Part shown: in pieces, positions 7,967 to 16,356 of the stretch
How positions within the stretch are numbered: the stretch's first letter is position 1
Layout: each line of letters begins with the position of its first letter
Origin: Thalassorhabdomicrobium marinisediminis
GTDB lineage: Bacteria > Pseudomonadota > Alphaproteobacteria > Rhodobacterales > Rhodobacteraceae
Assembly: GCF_003072065.1 (NCBI RefSeq)
Contig: NZ_QCYG01000003.1
Location: forward strand, 124,001-188,000
DNA: 64,000 nt
Direction: 5' to 3'
Program-made: the position numbers and the translations under genes
The notes under the pieces: model-generated
The model's input: the letters and a program-made list of their open reading frames with translations, nothing else
The model's database searches: none
What the model was told of the DNA's origin: nothing

Positions 7967-10900
7967 ATGCCTGAGAGCGAGAACCATTATCCGCGTCACA
8001 CGCTGGATGAGGGGAGTTTCACCCCCAACGCCCGCGCGCCCTTCGTGGAGCTCGGGCTGGCGACCTGCTTTTCCTTCCTGCGCGGGGCCTCGGATGCGGC
8101 CGATCTGGCGGAGATGGCCTGGGCGCAGGGTTATGACGCCATCGGCTGCGCGGACCTCAACACCATGGCCGGCGTCGTGCGGCTGCACTCCGAAGCGCTG
8201 AAAGCCTGCATGCGGCCGGTGATCGGCTGCCGGTTGGCGCTGGTAAGCGGTGAGGAATTCCTCGCCTATCCGCGGGACCGGGACGCGTATGGTCGGCTCT
8301 GCCGGTTGCTGTCCAAGGGCAAGAGGCACGGGGTTGACGGCGCATGGCAGGCCAAGGGCGTCTGCGACATCACGCTGGACGATCTGGCGCAGCACAGCGC
8401 GGGCGTGCAGCTGATCGCCATCCCCGGCCCCCATGTCGCGCATTTCGAAGCCGGCTTTCCCCGTCTGCGCCGCGCTCTGCCGACGCTGAAACACATCGCC
8501 GCCAGCTATCTTTATCGCGGCGATGATGTGGCGCGGATCAACCGGCTTGATGCGCTGACCCGCGCGCACGGGCTGTCGATCCTGGCCACCAACGACGTGC
8601 ATTACCACGCGCCCGAGCGGCGACCCTTGCAGGACGTGATGACCTGCGTGCTGCACAAGACGACCATCGCCAAGGCGGGGTTTCTGCTGCACGCCAACGC
8701 CGAGCGGCACCTGAAATCTCCCGCCGAGATGCAGCGCCTGTTTGCCCCGTGGCCCCACGCGATCCGCGCCGCCCGCGAGGTGGCCGATGCCTGCCGCTTC
8801 GACCTGCGCGAGCTGTCCTATGAATACCCGAGCGAGACCGTGCCCGAGGGGCGCACGGCGCAGGAGTATCTGTGCGAACTCACGTGGAAAGGCGCGGAGT
8901 GGCGCTATCCCCACGGCGTGCCGGAGAAGGTGCGCGGGGCTTTGGAGAAAGAGCTGGGGATGATCGAAAAGCTCGATATCCCGCAGTATTTCCTGACCAT
9001 TCACCAGATCGTCAAGTTCGCCCGCACCGATTGCACCCCGCCGATCCTGTGTCAGGGGCGCGGCTCGGCGGCGAACTCCGCCGTCTGTTACGTGCTGGGC
9101 ATCACCGCCGTGGACCCCGACCAGAACGACCTGCTGTTCGAGCGGTTCATCAGCGAGGAGCGCAAGGAGCCGCCCGACATCGACGTGGATTTCGAGCATG
9201 AGCGGCGCGAGGAGGTGATCCAGCACATCTATGACAAATACGGACGCGACCGCGCGGCGCTTTGCGCCACGGTGATCCACTACCGCCCGCGCATGGCGAT
9301 CCGCGAGGTAGGCAAGGTCATGGGCCTGTCCGAGGATATCACATCGGCGCTGGCCAAGACGATCTGGGGCTCCTACGGGCGCGAGTTGGGCGAGCGCGAG
9401 GCCGCCGAAGCCGGGCTGGATCTGTCGGACCCCCTCATGGCGCGGACGATCAAGCTGGCCGACCAGCTTATCGGCATGCCGCGCCATCTGGGGCAACACG
9501 TGGGCGGCTTCATCCTGACCGAACGCGCGTTGACCGAAACCGTGCCCATCGGCAATGGCGCCATGCCCGACCGCAGTTTCATCGAATGGGACAAGGACGA
9601 CATCGACGAATTGCGCATCCTCAAGGTCGATATTCTGGCGTTGGGGATGCTGACCTGCATCCGCAAGGCGTTCGACCTGATCGAGGCGCATTACGGCAAG
9701 ACCTATACGCTCGCCAACATCGAGCAGGAGGACGCGAAGGTTTACGACATGCTGTGCCGCGGCGACAGTCTGGGCGTGTTCCAGATCGAAAGCCGGGCGC
9801 AGATGAACATGCTGCCACGGCTGAAACCCACGACCTTCTACGACCTTGTGATTCAGGTTGCCATCGTCCGCCCCGGCCCCATTCAGGGCGACATGGTGCA
9901 CCCCTATCTGCGACGGCGCAGCGGCATCGAGCCGGAGGAATACCCCTCCCCCGGGCCGCCCCATGACCCGGATGAGCTGCGCAAGGTGCTGGGCCGCACC
10001 AAGGGCGTGCCTATTTTTCAGGAACAGGCCATGAAAATCGCCATGGTCGCCGCCGAATTCACCCCGAACGAGGCGAACCAGCTGCGCAAGGCAATGGCGA
10101 CCTTCCGCTCCAAGGGACAGATCGAAAAGCTCGAGGATATGATGGTGGGCCGGATGATCGCGCGGGGCTATGACGCGGAGTTCGCGGCCCGCTGTTTCAA
10201 CCAGATCAAGGGGTTCGGCTACTATGGCTTCCCCGAAAGTCATGCCGCCAGCTTCGCGCACCTCGTCTATGTCTCGAGCTGGATCAAATATCACTATCCG
10301 GACGTGTTCTGCGTGGCCTTGCTGAACTCGCAGCCCATGGGCTTCTACGCGCCGGCGCAGATCGTGCGCGATGTGCGTGAACACGGGGTCGTCGTGCGGG
10401 CGGCGGACGTGAATTATTCCGACTGGGACAACACGCTGGAGCCGCTGGCCCCGGGGGTTTTCGCCGTGCGGCTGGGGTTGCGCCAAGTGGATGGCGTGCG
10501 CCAGGAAATGGCGCAGCGGATCATGGACGCGCGGACGCATCCGTTTGCCGATCTGGAGGATTTGAAAACCCGGGCCAATCTTGGTGTGGCGGTGATCCGC
10601 AGGCTGGCGGCGGCGGATGCGGTGCGCTCGATGACGCTGGACCGGCGGCAGGCGCTCTGGGACGCGCGGGCGCTGCGCGACGCGCCGGACCTGCCGTTGT
10701 TCACCGGCCAGAAGGACGAGGGCGAGGAGGTGCGGTTCGATCTGCCGCAGATGCCTATTTGTGAACATGTGGTATCGGACTACCAGACCACGCGGCTGTC
10801 GCTGAAGGCGCACCCGATGTCCTTCCTGCGCCGCAGCATGAACCGGCAGGGGTTCCTGCCCACCGCCACGCTAAAGCAAACGCGCAATGGGCAGCAGGTG

Positions 10901-11278
10901 AAGCTGGCGGGCATCGTGCTGATCCGGCAACGCCCGGGCAGTGCCAAGGGGGTCTGTTTCATCACCATCGAGGATGAGACGGGGGTCGCGAACCTTGTGG
11001 TCTGGCCGAAGATGATGGAGGCCTATCGCAAGGTCATCATGGGCGCGCGCATTCTGGATGTGCGCGGCGTGGTGCAACGCTCGGAAGAGGTTATTCACGT
11101 GGTGGCGGAGGACCTTATCGACCGCTCTGACGCGCTGGACCGGCTGACACCGGACCGGCTCGAGACGCAGTTGTCGCGGGCGGACCACGTCAACAGCCCC
11201 CTGCCCAGCGCCGCCAACCGCACCCGGGGGCATCCGCGCAACGCCCGCGTCATCCCGAAATCACGAGATTTCCACTAG
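7967..11278 (+). CDS. dnaE2: Error-prone DNA polymerase DnaE2
   Basis: C-family polymerase of the SOS mutasome (1103 aa), responsible for translesion synthesis together with ImuAB. The N-terminal PHP domain starts at FVELGLATCFSFLRGASDA. The palm region shows CQGRGSAANSAVCYVLGIT and PPDIDVDFEHERREEV (catalytic aspartates). FGYYGFPESHAASFAHLVY is typical of DnaE2. A C-terminal OB fold starts at about VKLAGIVLIRQRPGSAKG. The length fits DnaE2 and is shorter than replicative DnaE. ATG 7967 has a GAAGGG site. It lies 189 bp after imuB. Its TAG stop shares the palindrome CTAG with the stop of convergent pabB. Confidence 0.94.
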   Translation: MPESENHYPRHTLDEGSFTPNARAPFVELGLATCFSFLRGASDAADLAEMAWAQGYDAIGCADLNTMAGVVRLHSEALKACMRPVIGCRLALVSGEEFLAYPRDRDAYGRLCRLLSKGKRHGVDGAWQAKGVCDITLDDLAQHSAGVQLIAIPGPHVAHFEAGFPRLRRALPTLKHIAASYLYRGDDVARINRLDALTRAHGLSILATNDVHYHAPERRPLQDVMTCVLHKTTIAKAGFLLHANAERHLKSPAEMQRLFAPWPHAIRAAREVADACRFDLRELSYEYPSETVPEGRTAQEYLCELTWKGAEWRYPHGVPEKVRGALEKELGMIEKLDIPQYFLTIHQIVKFARTDCTPPILCQGRGSAANSAVCYVLGITAVDPDQNDLLFERFISEERKEPPDIDVDFEHERREEVIQHIYDKYGRDRAALCATVIHYRPRMAIREVGKVMGLSEDITSALAKTIWGSYGRELGEREAAEAGLDLSDPLMARTIKLADQLIGMPRHLGQHVGGFILTERALTETVPIGNGAMPDRSFIEWDKDDIDELRILKVDILALGMLTCIRKAFDLIEAHYGKTYTLANIEQEDAKVYDMLCRGDSLGVFQIESRAQMNMLPRLKPTTFYDLVIQVAIVRPGPIQGDMVHPYLRRRSGIEPEEYPSPGPPHDPDELRKVLGRTKGVPIFQEQAMKIAMVAAEFTPNEANQLRKAMATFRSKGQIEKLEDMMVGRMIARGYDAEFAARCFNQIKGFGYYGFPESHAASFAHLVYVSSWIKYHYPDVFCVALLNSQPMGFYAPAQIVRDVREHGVVVRAADVNYSDWDNTLEPLAPGVFAVRLGLRQVDGVRQEMAQRIMDARTHPFADLEDLKTRANLGVAVIRRLAAADAVRSMTLDRRQALWDARALRDAPDLPLFTGQKDEGEEVRFDLPQMPICEHVVSDYQTTRLSLKAHPMSFLRRSMNRQGFLPTATLKQTRNGQQVKLAGIVLIRQRPGSAKGVCFITIEDETGVANLVVWPKMMEAYRKVIMGARILDVRGVVQRSEEVIHVVAEDLIDRSDALDRLTPDRLETQLSRADHVNSPLPSAANRTRGHPRNARVIPKSRDFH

Positions 11279-12405
11279 CTCAGGTCCGCGAACCGCGCTT
11301 TCAGCAAAGCCTCATCATATTCATCTTCGGCGGTGCTGTCGTACACGATCCCGCCGCCCACGTTCAGCCGCACCGCCCCGTCGGGCTGCATCATCAACGT
11401 GCGGATCGCCACGTTGAACGCCATCGCGCCGTCCGGTGCGATCCAACCGACCGAGCCGCAATAGGCGTCGCGGGGGGTGTCCTCGACCTCGTGAATGATC
11501 TGCATGGCGCGGACCTTGGGCGCGCCGGTGACCGAGCCGCAGGGGAAGAGCGCCATGAACAGATCGCGCAGCGAGACGTCCCGGCGCAAGCGCGAGGTGA
11601 TGGTCGAGGTCATCTGGTGGACGGTGGCGAAGCGTTCCACCTCGAACAGCTTTGGCACCTTGACGCTGCCGATCTCGCTCACGCGGCTCATGTCATTGCG
11701 CAACAGGTCCACGATCATCAAGTTCTCGGCGCGGTTTTTGACCGAGGTCTGCAACCCGTCGCGCAGGGCGTCATCCTCCTGCGGGGTCGCGCCCCGTGGC
11801 GCGGTGCCCTTCATCGGGCGGGTCTGGAGAACACCGCCCGCCGTCAAGGAAAAGAACAATTCAGGCGAGCGCGAAAGCAACGTCACCTCATCAAGGCTGA
11901 CATATGCCCCGTGGGGCACAGGTTGCCGCTGACACAAAGCGGCATAAAGCGCCTCGGGCGGGGCATCGGACCGTGCCGCAAGCGGGAATGTCAGGTTCAC
12001 CTGATAGATGTCCCCCGCGCCGATATAGGTATGGACCTTGTCGAAGGCGCGCCCGTAGCGGTCCCGCCCCCAGGCCGGGGCAGCAGCGGACAGGCCACCC
12101 CCCTGCCCGGTGTCCATGGCCGATACGGCCTCGGGCCCGTCGAAGACCCCGAAATGCAGCAGCGGCACGGCGCGGTCCCCGGGCAACAGGTCGCGCAGTT
12201 TGGAGGACGTCAGATAGCCGAATTCATAGGACAGATAGCCCGCCAGCCATTTGCCCGCCGCCTGCGCGGCCTGCAGGGCGTCGAACGCCGCCTCTACATC
12301 GTCGGGGCGGTCGGCGCGGATGATCCTGTGCGGGGCGCGAAACTCCTCCGCCTGCCCGGACGGTCCCCGGTCAAACCGGACCCGCGCTGGCGCCCTGCCG
12401 CTCAA
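11275..12405 (-). CDS. pabB: Aminodeoxychorismate synthase component I (PabB)
   Basis: Makes 4-amino-4-deoxychorismate from chorismate and ammonia for p-aminobenzoate and folate synthesis. The chorismate-binding fold is complete: GDIYQVNLTFPL, SRSPELFF, TRPMKGTAPRG (catalytic lysine), LLRNDMSRV, ALFPCGSVTGAPK and VGGGIVYDSTAEDEYDE. At 376 aa it is a short stand-alone PabB without a fused PabC. The start is TTG 12405, overlapping the stop of the upstream Dabb gene (TTGA), so the two are probably translated together. The TRPMKGT motif favours PabB over anthranilate synthase TrpE. Confidence 0.9.
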   Translation of the reverse strand: MSGRAPARVRFDRGPSGQAEEFRAPHRIIRADRPDDVEAAFDALQAAQAAGKWLAGYLSYEFGYLTSSKLRDLLPGDRAVPLLHFGVFDGPEAVSAMDTGQGGGLSAAAPAWGRDRYGRAFDKVHTYIGAGDIYQVNLTFPLAARSDAPPEALYAALCQRQPVPHGAYVSLDEVTLLSRSPELFFSLTAGGVLQTRPMKGTAPRGATPQEDDALRDGLQTSVKNRAENLMIVDLLRNDMSRVSEIGSVKVPKLFEVERFATVHQMTSTITSRLRRDVSLRDLFMALFPCGSVTGAPKVRAMQIIHEVEDTPRDAYCGSVGWIAPDGAMAFNVAIRTLMMQPDGAVRLNVGGGIVYDSTAEDEYDEALLKARFADLS

Positions 12406-12695
12406 AAGTCCGCAGCGATCCGCTTGTCGCGCAAGGGCCGCACGAGGTCGATGGCCTGTTGATAGATCGGATCCGCCTTGTAGGCCTGTAGCGCCGCATC
12501 ATCCTTGAACTCGGCATAGACGACCACGTCGATCTCCCCCGAGAAGGCGTCAACGCGGGAGTTTTCGACCACCTCGAACAGCGAGGAATGGGGAATGTCG
12601 GCCAACATCGACAGACCCTCGCGGATGCGGCCAATGTCGGCCTTGTCCTTGGCGCTGAACAAGACGACGTGGCGAATGAAAGTTCTGTCTGACAC
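12402..12695 (-). CDS. Dabb (stress-responsive alpha/beta-barrel) domain protein
   Basis: Small protein of 97 aa with the Dabb ferredoxin-like fold: IRHVVLFSAKDKADIGRIREG at the start and EIDVVVYAEFKDDAALQAY, IYQQAIDLVRP later. Such proteins dimerise into a small barrel; their role is mostly unknown. I chose GTG 12695 (MSDRTFIRHVVLF) with a CAGGGG ribosome site; the frame is open upstream to 12764, but that part looks non-coding. It overlaps pabB by 4 bases. Confidence 0.75.
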   Translation of the reverse strand: MSDRTFIRHVVLFSAKDKADIGRIREGLSMLADIPHSSLFEVVENSRVDAFSGEIDVVVYAEFKDDAALQAYKADPIYQQAIDLVRPLRDKRIAADF

Positions 12696-12815
12696 CGGAC
12701 GGCCCCTGAAATGATATGGCAACAAGCGTGGCACACATCTGTCCCAGGTCCGGTCCGGTTTCAAGGGGCAGCGTGTGGCGCCGCCCCTGCCTGCGTGATC
12801 ACCGAACGCGCCCCG

Positions 12816-13142
12816 TCAGTGACGCAGGGCGGCAAAGCCCACGCGGTGGGACGGGCGCGCGCCGATGCCGGGCAGACCGCTACGCAGACGCTCAAGCTCG
12901 GCCTTGGGCAGGGCGCGATCGAAGGTCACGCCCGCGGCGGCGTTGCGCACCCAACGGACCTTGGCGGGCACCCGTTGGCCCGCATAATCCAGCGAAATGC
13001 CCTGCCCCACGGCCAGCGGCTGGTCCAGCGTGATGCGCGCGCCCATGGCGCTGATGCTGGTGATCGTCGACTTGAAGCCCACGGCGCCCACCCGAAGGGT
13101 GACCTGAAAGCGCGTGGGGTAGCGTTGTGCTCGATATTTCAT
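12816..13142 (-). CDS. PilZ domain protein
   Basis: Single-domain PilZ protein of about 108 aa, a possible cyclic-di-GMP receptor. The RxxxR motif is present (RYPTR). The second motif, usually (D/N)xSxxG, reads SISAMG, so its first position is serine. The fold continues with ARITLDQPLAVGQGISLDYAG and PAKVRWVRNAAAGVTF. I chose ATG 13142 (MKYRAQRYPTRF) over the frame-opening ATG 13181, because PilZ domains of this type start with a short basic segment. The upstream region is divergent from rplS. Confidence 0.75.
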   Translation of the reverse strand: MKYRAQRYPTRFQVTLRVGAVGFKSTITSISAMGARITLDQPLAVGQGISLDYAGQRVPAKVRWVRNAAAGVTFDRALPKAELERLRSGLPGIGARPSHRVGFAALRH

Positions 13143-13247
13143 GGTGATATCCGTTGGTTGTGCGCATGTGATAGCCGACAAACGTGAACGATCGGTTACC
13201 CGCGGCCGGACGCGCCCGGGCCCGTGTCAATCCGCGCCGGTTCCCCC

Positions 13248-13276
13248 TTGCCACACAGGGCCCGCGCGCCTATACC
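13248..13276 (+). promoter_or_regulatory. rplS promoter
   Basis: TTGCCA (13248-13253), 17 bp, TATACC (13271-13276). The predicted start near 13283 leaves a leader of about 205 nt before rplS. In the leader, CGGACCTGT (13309-13317) can pair with ACAGGTTCG (about 13400-13408), allowing one G-U pair, so a long-range helix is possible. The 13143-13488 gap holds nothing else I recognise. Confidence 0.6.
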
Positions 13277-13488
13277 TCGCCTGTCCGCGGCTGGAATGAG
13301 TCGTTCGGACCTGTCTGGTATTGGCCGCGACCTCTTCACCGCGAACCCGCCCGGCAGCATAGCAAGGCCGTGAAATTCTCCGGTGGGCGACCGTTCCGAA
13401 CAGGTTCGGGATCGACCCGTTGAAGACCGAAGCTCTGGCAGCCGATCACATCCGCGGGTCAACCGCGCGTCAAAATAGGAGACGGTCA

Positions 13489-13875
13489 ATGGACTTGATC
13501 GCACAACTCGAGGCGGAACAGATCGCCGAACTGGGCAAGGATATCCCAGACTTCAAAGCCGGTGACACCCTGCGCGTGGGCTTCCGCGTGACCGAGGGCA
13601 CCCGCACCCGTGTGCAGAACTACGAAGGTGTCTGCATTTCCCGCAAGAACGGCAAGGGCATCGCCGGCTCTTTCACCGTTCGCAAGATTTCCTTTGGTGA
13701 AGGTGTGGAACGTGTGTTCCCGCTGCACTCCACCAACATCGACAGCATCACCGTCGTACGCCGTGGCCGCGTCCGTCGTGCCAAGCTGTATTACCTGCGC
13801 TCGCGCCGGGGCAAGTCCGCGCGTATCGCCGAACAGACCAACTATCGTCCGCTGTCCAGCGGCGCAGACGCATAA
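13489..13875 (+). CDS. rplS: 50S ribosomal protein bL19
   Basis: Large-subunit ribosomal protein at the 30S-50S interface (128 aa). It shows the bL19 pattern: [66 protein letters not shown] 13489 has an AGGAG site (13477-13481). The frame extends upstream without a family match. Here it is followed by rpmE 11 bp later, not preceded by rpsP-rimM-trmD in this window. Confidence 0.96.
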   Translation: MDLIAQLEAEQIAELGKDIPDFKAGDTLRVGFRVTEGTRTRVQNYEGVCISRKNGKGIAGSFTVRKISFGEGVERVFPLHSTNIDSITVVRRGRVRRAKLYYLRSRRGKSARIAEQTNYRPLSSGADA

Positions 13876-13886
13876 GGATTGGGTTC

Positions 13887-14108
13887 ATGAAAAAAGACAT
13901 TCACCCCGACTACCACTTCATCGACGTCAAGATGACGAACGGCGATGTCGTGAAGATGCGCTCCACCTGGGGCTCCGAGGGCGACCAGCTTGCGCTCGAC
14001 ATCGATCCCTCCGTGCACCCCGCATGGACCGGCGGCAGCTCGCGTCTGATGGACACCGGCGGCCGCGTCTCCAAGTTCAAGAAGAAATACGAAGGTCTGG
14101 GCTTCTAA
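13887..14108 (+). CDS. rpmE: 50S ribosomal protein bL31, cysteine-free form
   Basis: Ribosomal protein bL31 (73 aa): starts [20 protein letters not shown] and ends [12 protein letters not shown]. No cysteine is present, so it is the zinc-independent (C-minus) form, as is usual in Rhodobacterales. Cotranscribed with rplS and followed by a strong terminator. Confidence 0.95.
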   Translation: MKKDIHPDYHFIDVKMTNGDVVKMRSTWGSEGDQLALDIDPSVHPAWTGGSSRLMDTGGRVSKFKKKYEGLGF

Positions 14109-14130
14109 GCCACGCAGCTTTCGCAACAGC

Positions 14131-14160
14131 AAACGCCGCTCCCTCGGGGGCGGCGTTTTT
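14131..14160 (+). terminator. Intrinsic terminator of rplS-rpmE
   Basis: AAACGCCGC (14131-14139) pairs with GCGGCGTTT (14150-14158), with inner CCC-GGG pairs, followed by TT. It lies 22 bp after the rpmE stop. Confidence 0.9.
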
Positions 14161-14206
14161 CGTTGGCGAGTGGTGTGGCGCGGGCGTCTGGACGCTTGGC
14201 CAAAGA

Positions 14207-14234
14207 AAAGGCCGCGCCCGAAGGTGCGGCCTTT
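14207..14234 (-). terminator. Intrinsic terminator of the Pit permease gene
   Basis: AAAGGCCGC (14207-14215) and GCGGCCTTT (14226-14234) are perfect 9-bp arms. Read on the minus strand, the stem is followed by TCTTT. It lies 22 bp after the permease stop. Confidence 0.8.
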
Positions 14235-14256
14235 GTCATTGCAAATGCAGCGGGTG

Positions 14257-15744
14257 TCAGCCGAGCAGCGTGTTCAGGCCAAGGAAGATCACACCCGAGA
14301 GGATCGCCGCCGCCGGCACCGTGATCACCCAGGCCGCGAGGATCGTCAGCACGTGCGAGCGGCGCACCAGCTTGCGGCGCTGGCGTTCCTCGGCGGAATA
14401 GACCGGACGGTCGGGCATTGCGGCGCGCGCATTGCGCAACCGCCGCTCGGCGTCCCATTCGCGGTAGAAGCCGACCCCGAAGACGCCGCCCACGGCGATG
14501 TGGGTCGAGCTTACGGGCAGGCCCAGCCAGCTTGCGATGATGACCGTGATCGCCGCCGACAGCGCCACGCAATAGGCGCGCATCGGGTTCAGCTTGGTGA
14601 TCTGGCTGCCGACCATGCGGATCAGTTTCGGCCCGAACAGGAACAGCCCGAACGAGATGCCGAAAGCGCCGATCACCATGACCCAGATCGGGATCGAGAA
14701 CGCGCTGGTGAAATCGCCGGACTGCGACACCTGCACGATGGCGGCCAAGGGGCCCACGGCGTTGGCCACGTCATTGGCTCCGTGGGCGAAGGAGAGCAGC
14801 GCCGCAGAGACGACCAGCGGAATGCCGAACAGCACCTTGAGCGATTTGTTCCGATTCTCCAGCCCTTCGCTTTGCTTGCGGATCACCGGGATCATCACCG
14901 CCCAGACAACCACAGCGATGCCAAGGCCGATCAACAGGGCAACGGGCAGGTCGATCTTGATGATTTTCTTGAGGCCCTTGAGCGCGAGATAGGCGCCGAA
15001 AGCCCCGGCCATGACCCCCACCAGAATGGGCACCCAGACACGGGCGGCGGCGATCTTGTCGTCGCGGTAGATGATCCGGTTCTTGATGATGAACAGAAAG
15101 AAGGCCGCCACGATCCCGCCCAGCAGGGGCGAAATCACCCAAGAGGCCGCGATCGCCGACATGGTGCCCCATGTCACAGCACCGAAGCCCGCAGCGGCGA
15201 TGCCAGCGCCCATCACGCCGCCGACGACCGAATGGGTGGTCGACACGGGCGCGCCCACGAAAGTGGCAAGATTGACCCAGAGCGCCGCCGACAAAAGCGC
15301 GGCCATCATCGCCCAGATGAAGGTCTCGGCCGTGCCGATGGCTTCGGGCGCGATGATCCCCTTGGCGATGGTCGAGACCACGTCGCCCCCGGCCAGCAAG
15401 GCCCCGGCACTTTCAAAGATAACGGCAATTGCAATGGCACCGCCCATGGTCAAGGCATTGGCGCCCACGGCGGGCCCCATGTTGTTGGCCACGTCATTGG
15501 CGCCGATGTTCAGCGCCATATAGGCCCCGAAACAGGCGGCCACGACGACGATCATCGCGTTGTTGGTCTGTCCGAACATGATCGCCGACACCAGACCCGC
15601 GAGCACGATGAACACCAGCGCGATCCCCGGACCGACAATGGGCCGTGAGATATACTGCGTGGCGACTTCCAGGGTTGAATAGCGCGCCAGATCGCGATCC
15701 AGCGTTTCCAGATGGCGGGCATCGCCACTGTTATTTTCGGTCAT
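14257..15744 (-). CDS. Inorganic phosphate transporter, Pit family
   Basis: Membrane protein of 495 aa with about ten or more hydrophobic segments. The two PHO4 signature repeats are visible: ALNIGANDVANNMGPAVGA in the first half and LSFAHGANDVANAVGPLAA in the second, each with the GANDVAN core. GAPVSTTHSVVGGVMGAG and GLPVSSTHIAVGGVFGVGF are the paired motifs that follow. It imports phosphate with protons or sodium; metal-phosphate complexes are possible. I chose ATG 15744 (MTENNSGDARHLETL) with a GGGGAGGG ribosome site. Monocistronic, with its own terminator. Confidence 0.93.
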   Translation of the reverse strand: MTENNSGDARHLETLDRDLARYSTLEVATQYISRPIVGPGIALVFIVLAGLVSAIMFGQTNNAMIVVVAACFGAYMALNIGANDVANNMGPAVGANALTMGGAIAIAVIFESAGALLAGGDVVSTIAKGIIAPEAIGTAETFIWAMMAALLSAALWVNLATFVGAPVSTTHSVVGGVMGAGIAAAGFGAVTWGTMSAIAASWVISPLLGGIVAAFFLFIIKNRIIYRDDKIAAARVWVPILVGVMAGAFGAYLALKGLKKIIKIDLPVALLIGLGIAVVVWAVMIPVIRKQSEGLENRNKSLKVLFGIPLVVSAALLSFAHGANDVANAVGPLAAIVQVSQSGDFTSAFSIPIWVMVIGAFGISFGLFLFGPKLIRMVGSQITKLNPMRAYCVALSAAITVIIASWLGLPVSSTHIAVGGVFGVGFYREWDAERRLRNARAAMPDRPVYSAEERQRRKLVRRSHVLTILAAWVITVPAAAILSGVIFLGLNTLLG

Positions 15745-15824
15745 AGGACCCTCCCCTTTTGACAGGGGCACGCCATACACCATCAAGGCAACAGATCAAT
15801 CCCGAATGACGCAGCGCAACACCT

Positions 15825-16286
15825 TTAGCTGTCGATGTTCCTGAAAATAGACTTCAGCTCGGGCTCGTCCACCAACGTCGCCGCTTCGGCTGGCGTGGCC
15901 CAGCGGCGGCGGCGCTGGTGCGCCTCGGGGAAATCCTGCGCCAGACTGTCGACCTCGACCGAATAGACCAGCGCCTCAACCGGGACCGGAAGGCCGCTGT
16001 TGGACCATTTGTCGTAGCTGTAGGTGCCGATGGCCTGATCCTGCGGCGTATCGCCTTTGACCCCCGCCTCTTCCCAAGCCTCCTGCATTGCGGCCTCAGA
16101 GGAAGCGAGTCCGCGAATGGGCCAGCCTTTGGGGATGATCCAGCGTCCGGTGCCACGACTGGTGACCAGCAACACCTCTTTTCCGCGCTTGCCCGTGCGA
16201 TGGCAAAGCGCGGCCACCTGAAGCCGTTTCGGACGACGGAACATGGGCGCGACATAGTCGCGGAACAGGCGATCGAGTTTGAGCAT
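15825..16286 (-). CDS. Nudix hydrolase, diphosphoinositol-polyphosphate-phosphohydrolase-like
   Basis: Hydrolase of a nucleoside-diphosphate-linked compound; substrate unknown. It shows QVAALCHRTGKRGKEVLLVTSR, then RWIIPKGWPIRG. The Nudix box region reads GWPIRGLASSEAAMQEAWEEAGV: the first glutamate of the consensus is leucine and the arginine is glutamine, but the EExG metal site is kept. This pattern is common in alphaproteobacterial members. Start choice: MLKLDRLFRDYV at 16286 is conservative; the frame is open to ATG 16310 and ATG 16328. Confidence 0.8.
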   Translation of the reverse strand: MLKLDRLFRDYVAPMFRRPKRLQVAALCHRTGKRGKEVLLVTSRGTGRWIIPKGWPIRGLASSEAAMQEAWEEAGVKGDTPQDQAIGTYSYDKWSNSGLPVPVEALVYSVEVDSLAQDFPEAHQRRRRWATPAEAATLVDEPELKSIFRNIDS

Positions 16287-16356
16287 GCGGTCTGAACTGC
16301 CAGATTTCATATTATTATTGGTTAACAATCTAGCAGTTCAGTCGCGATTTTTCAAC

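Noticed and set aside
7940-10813. A 957-codon open frame antisense to dnaE2
   Set aside because: High GC makes antisense frames long. The translation is rich in His, Arg and Gln without family motifs, while the plus strand encodes a complete DnaE2.
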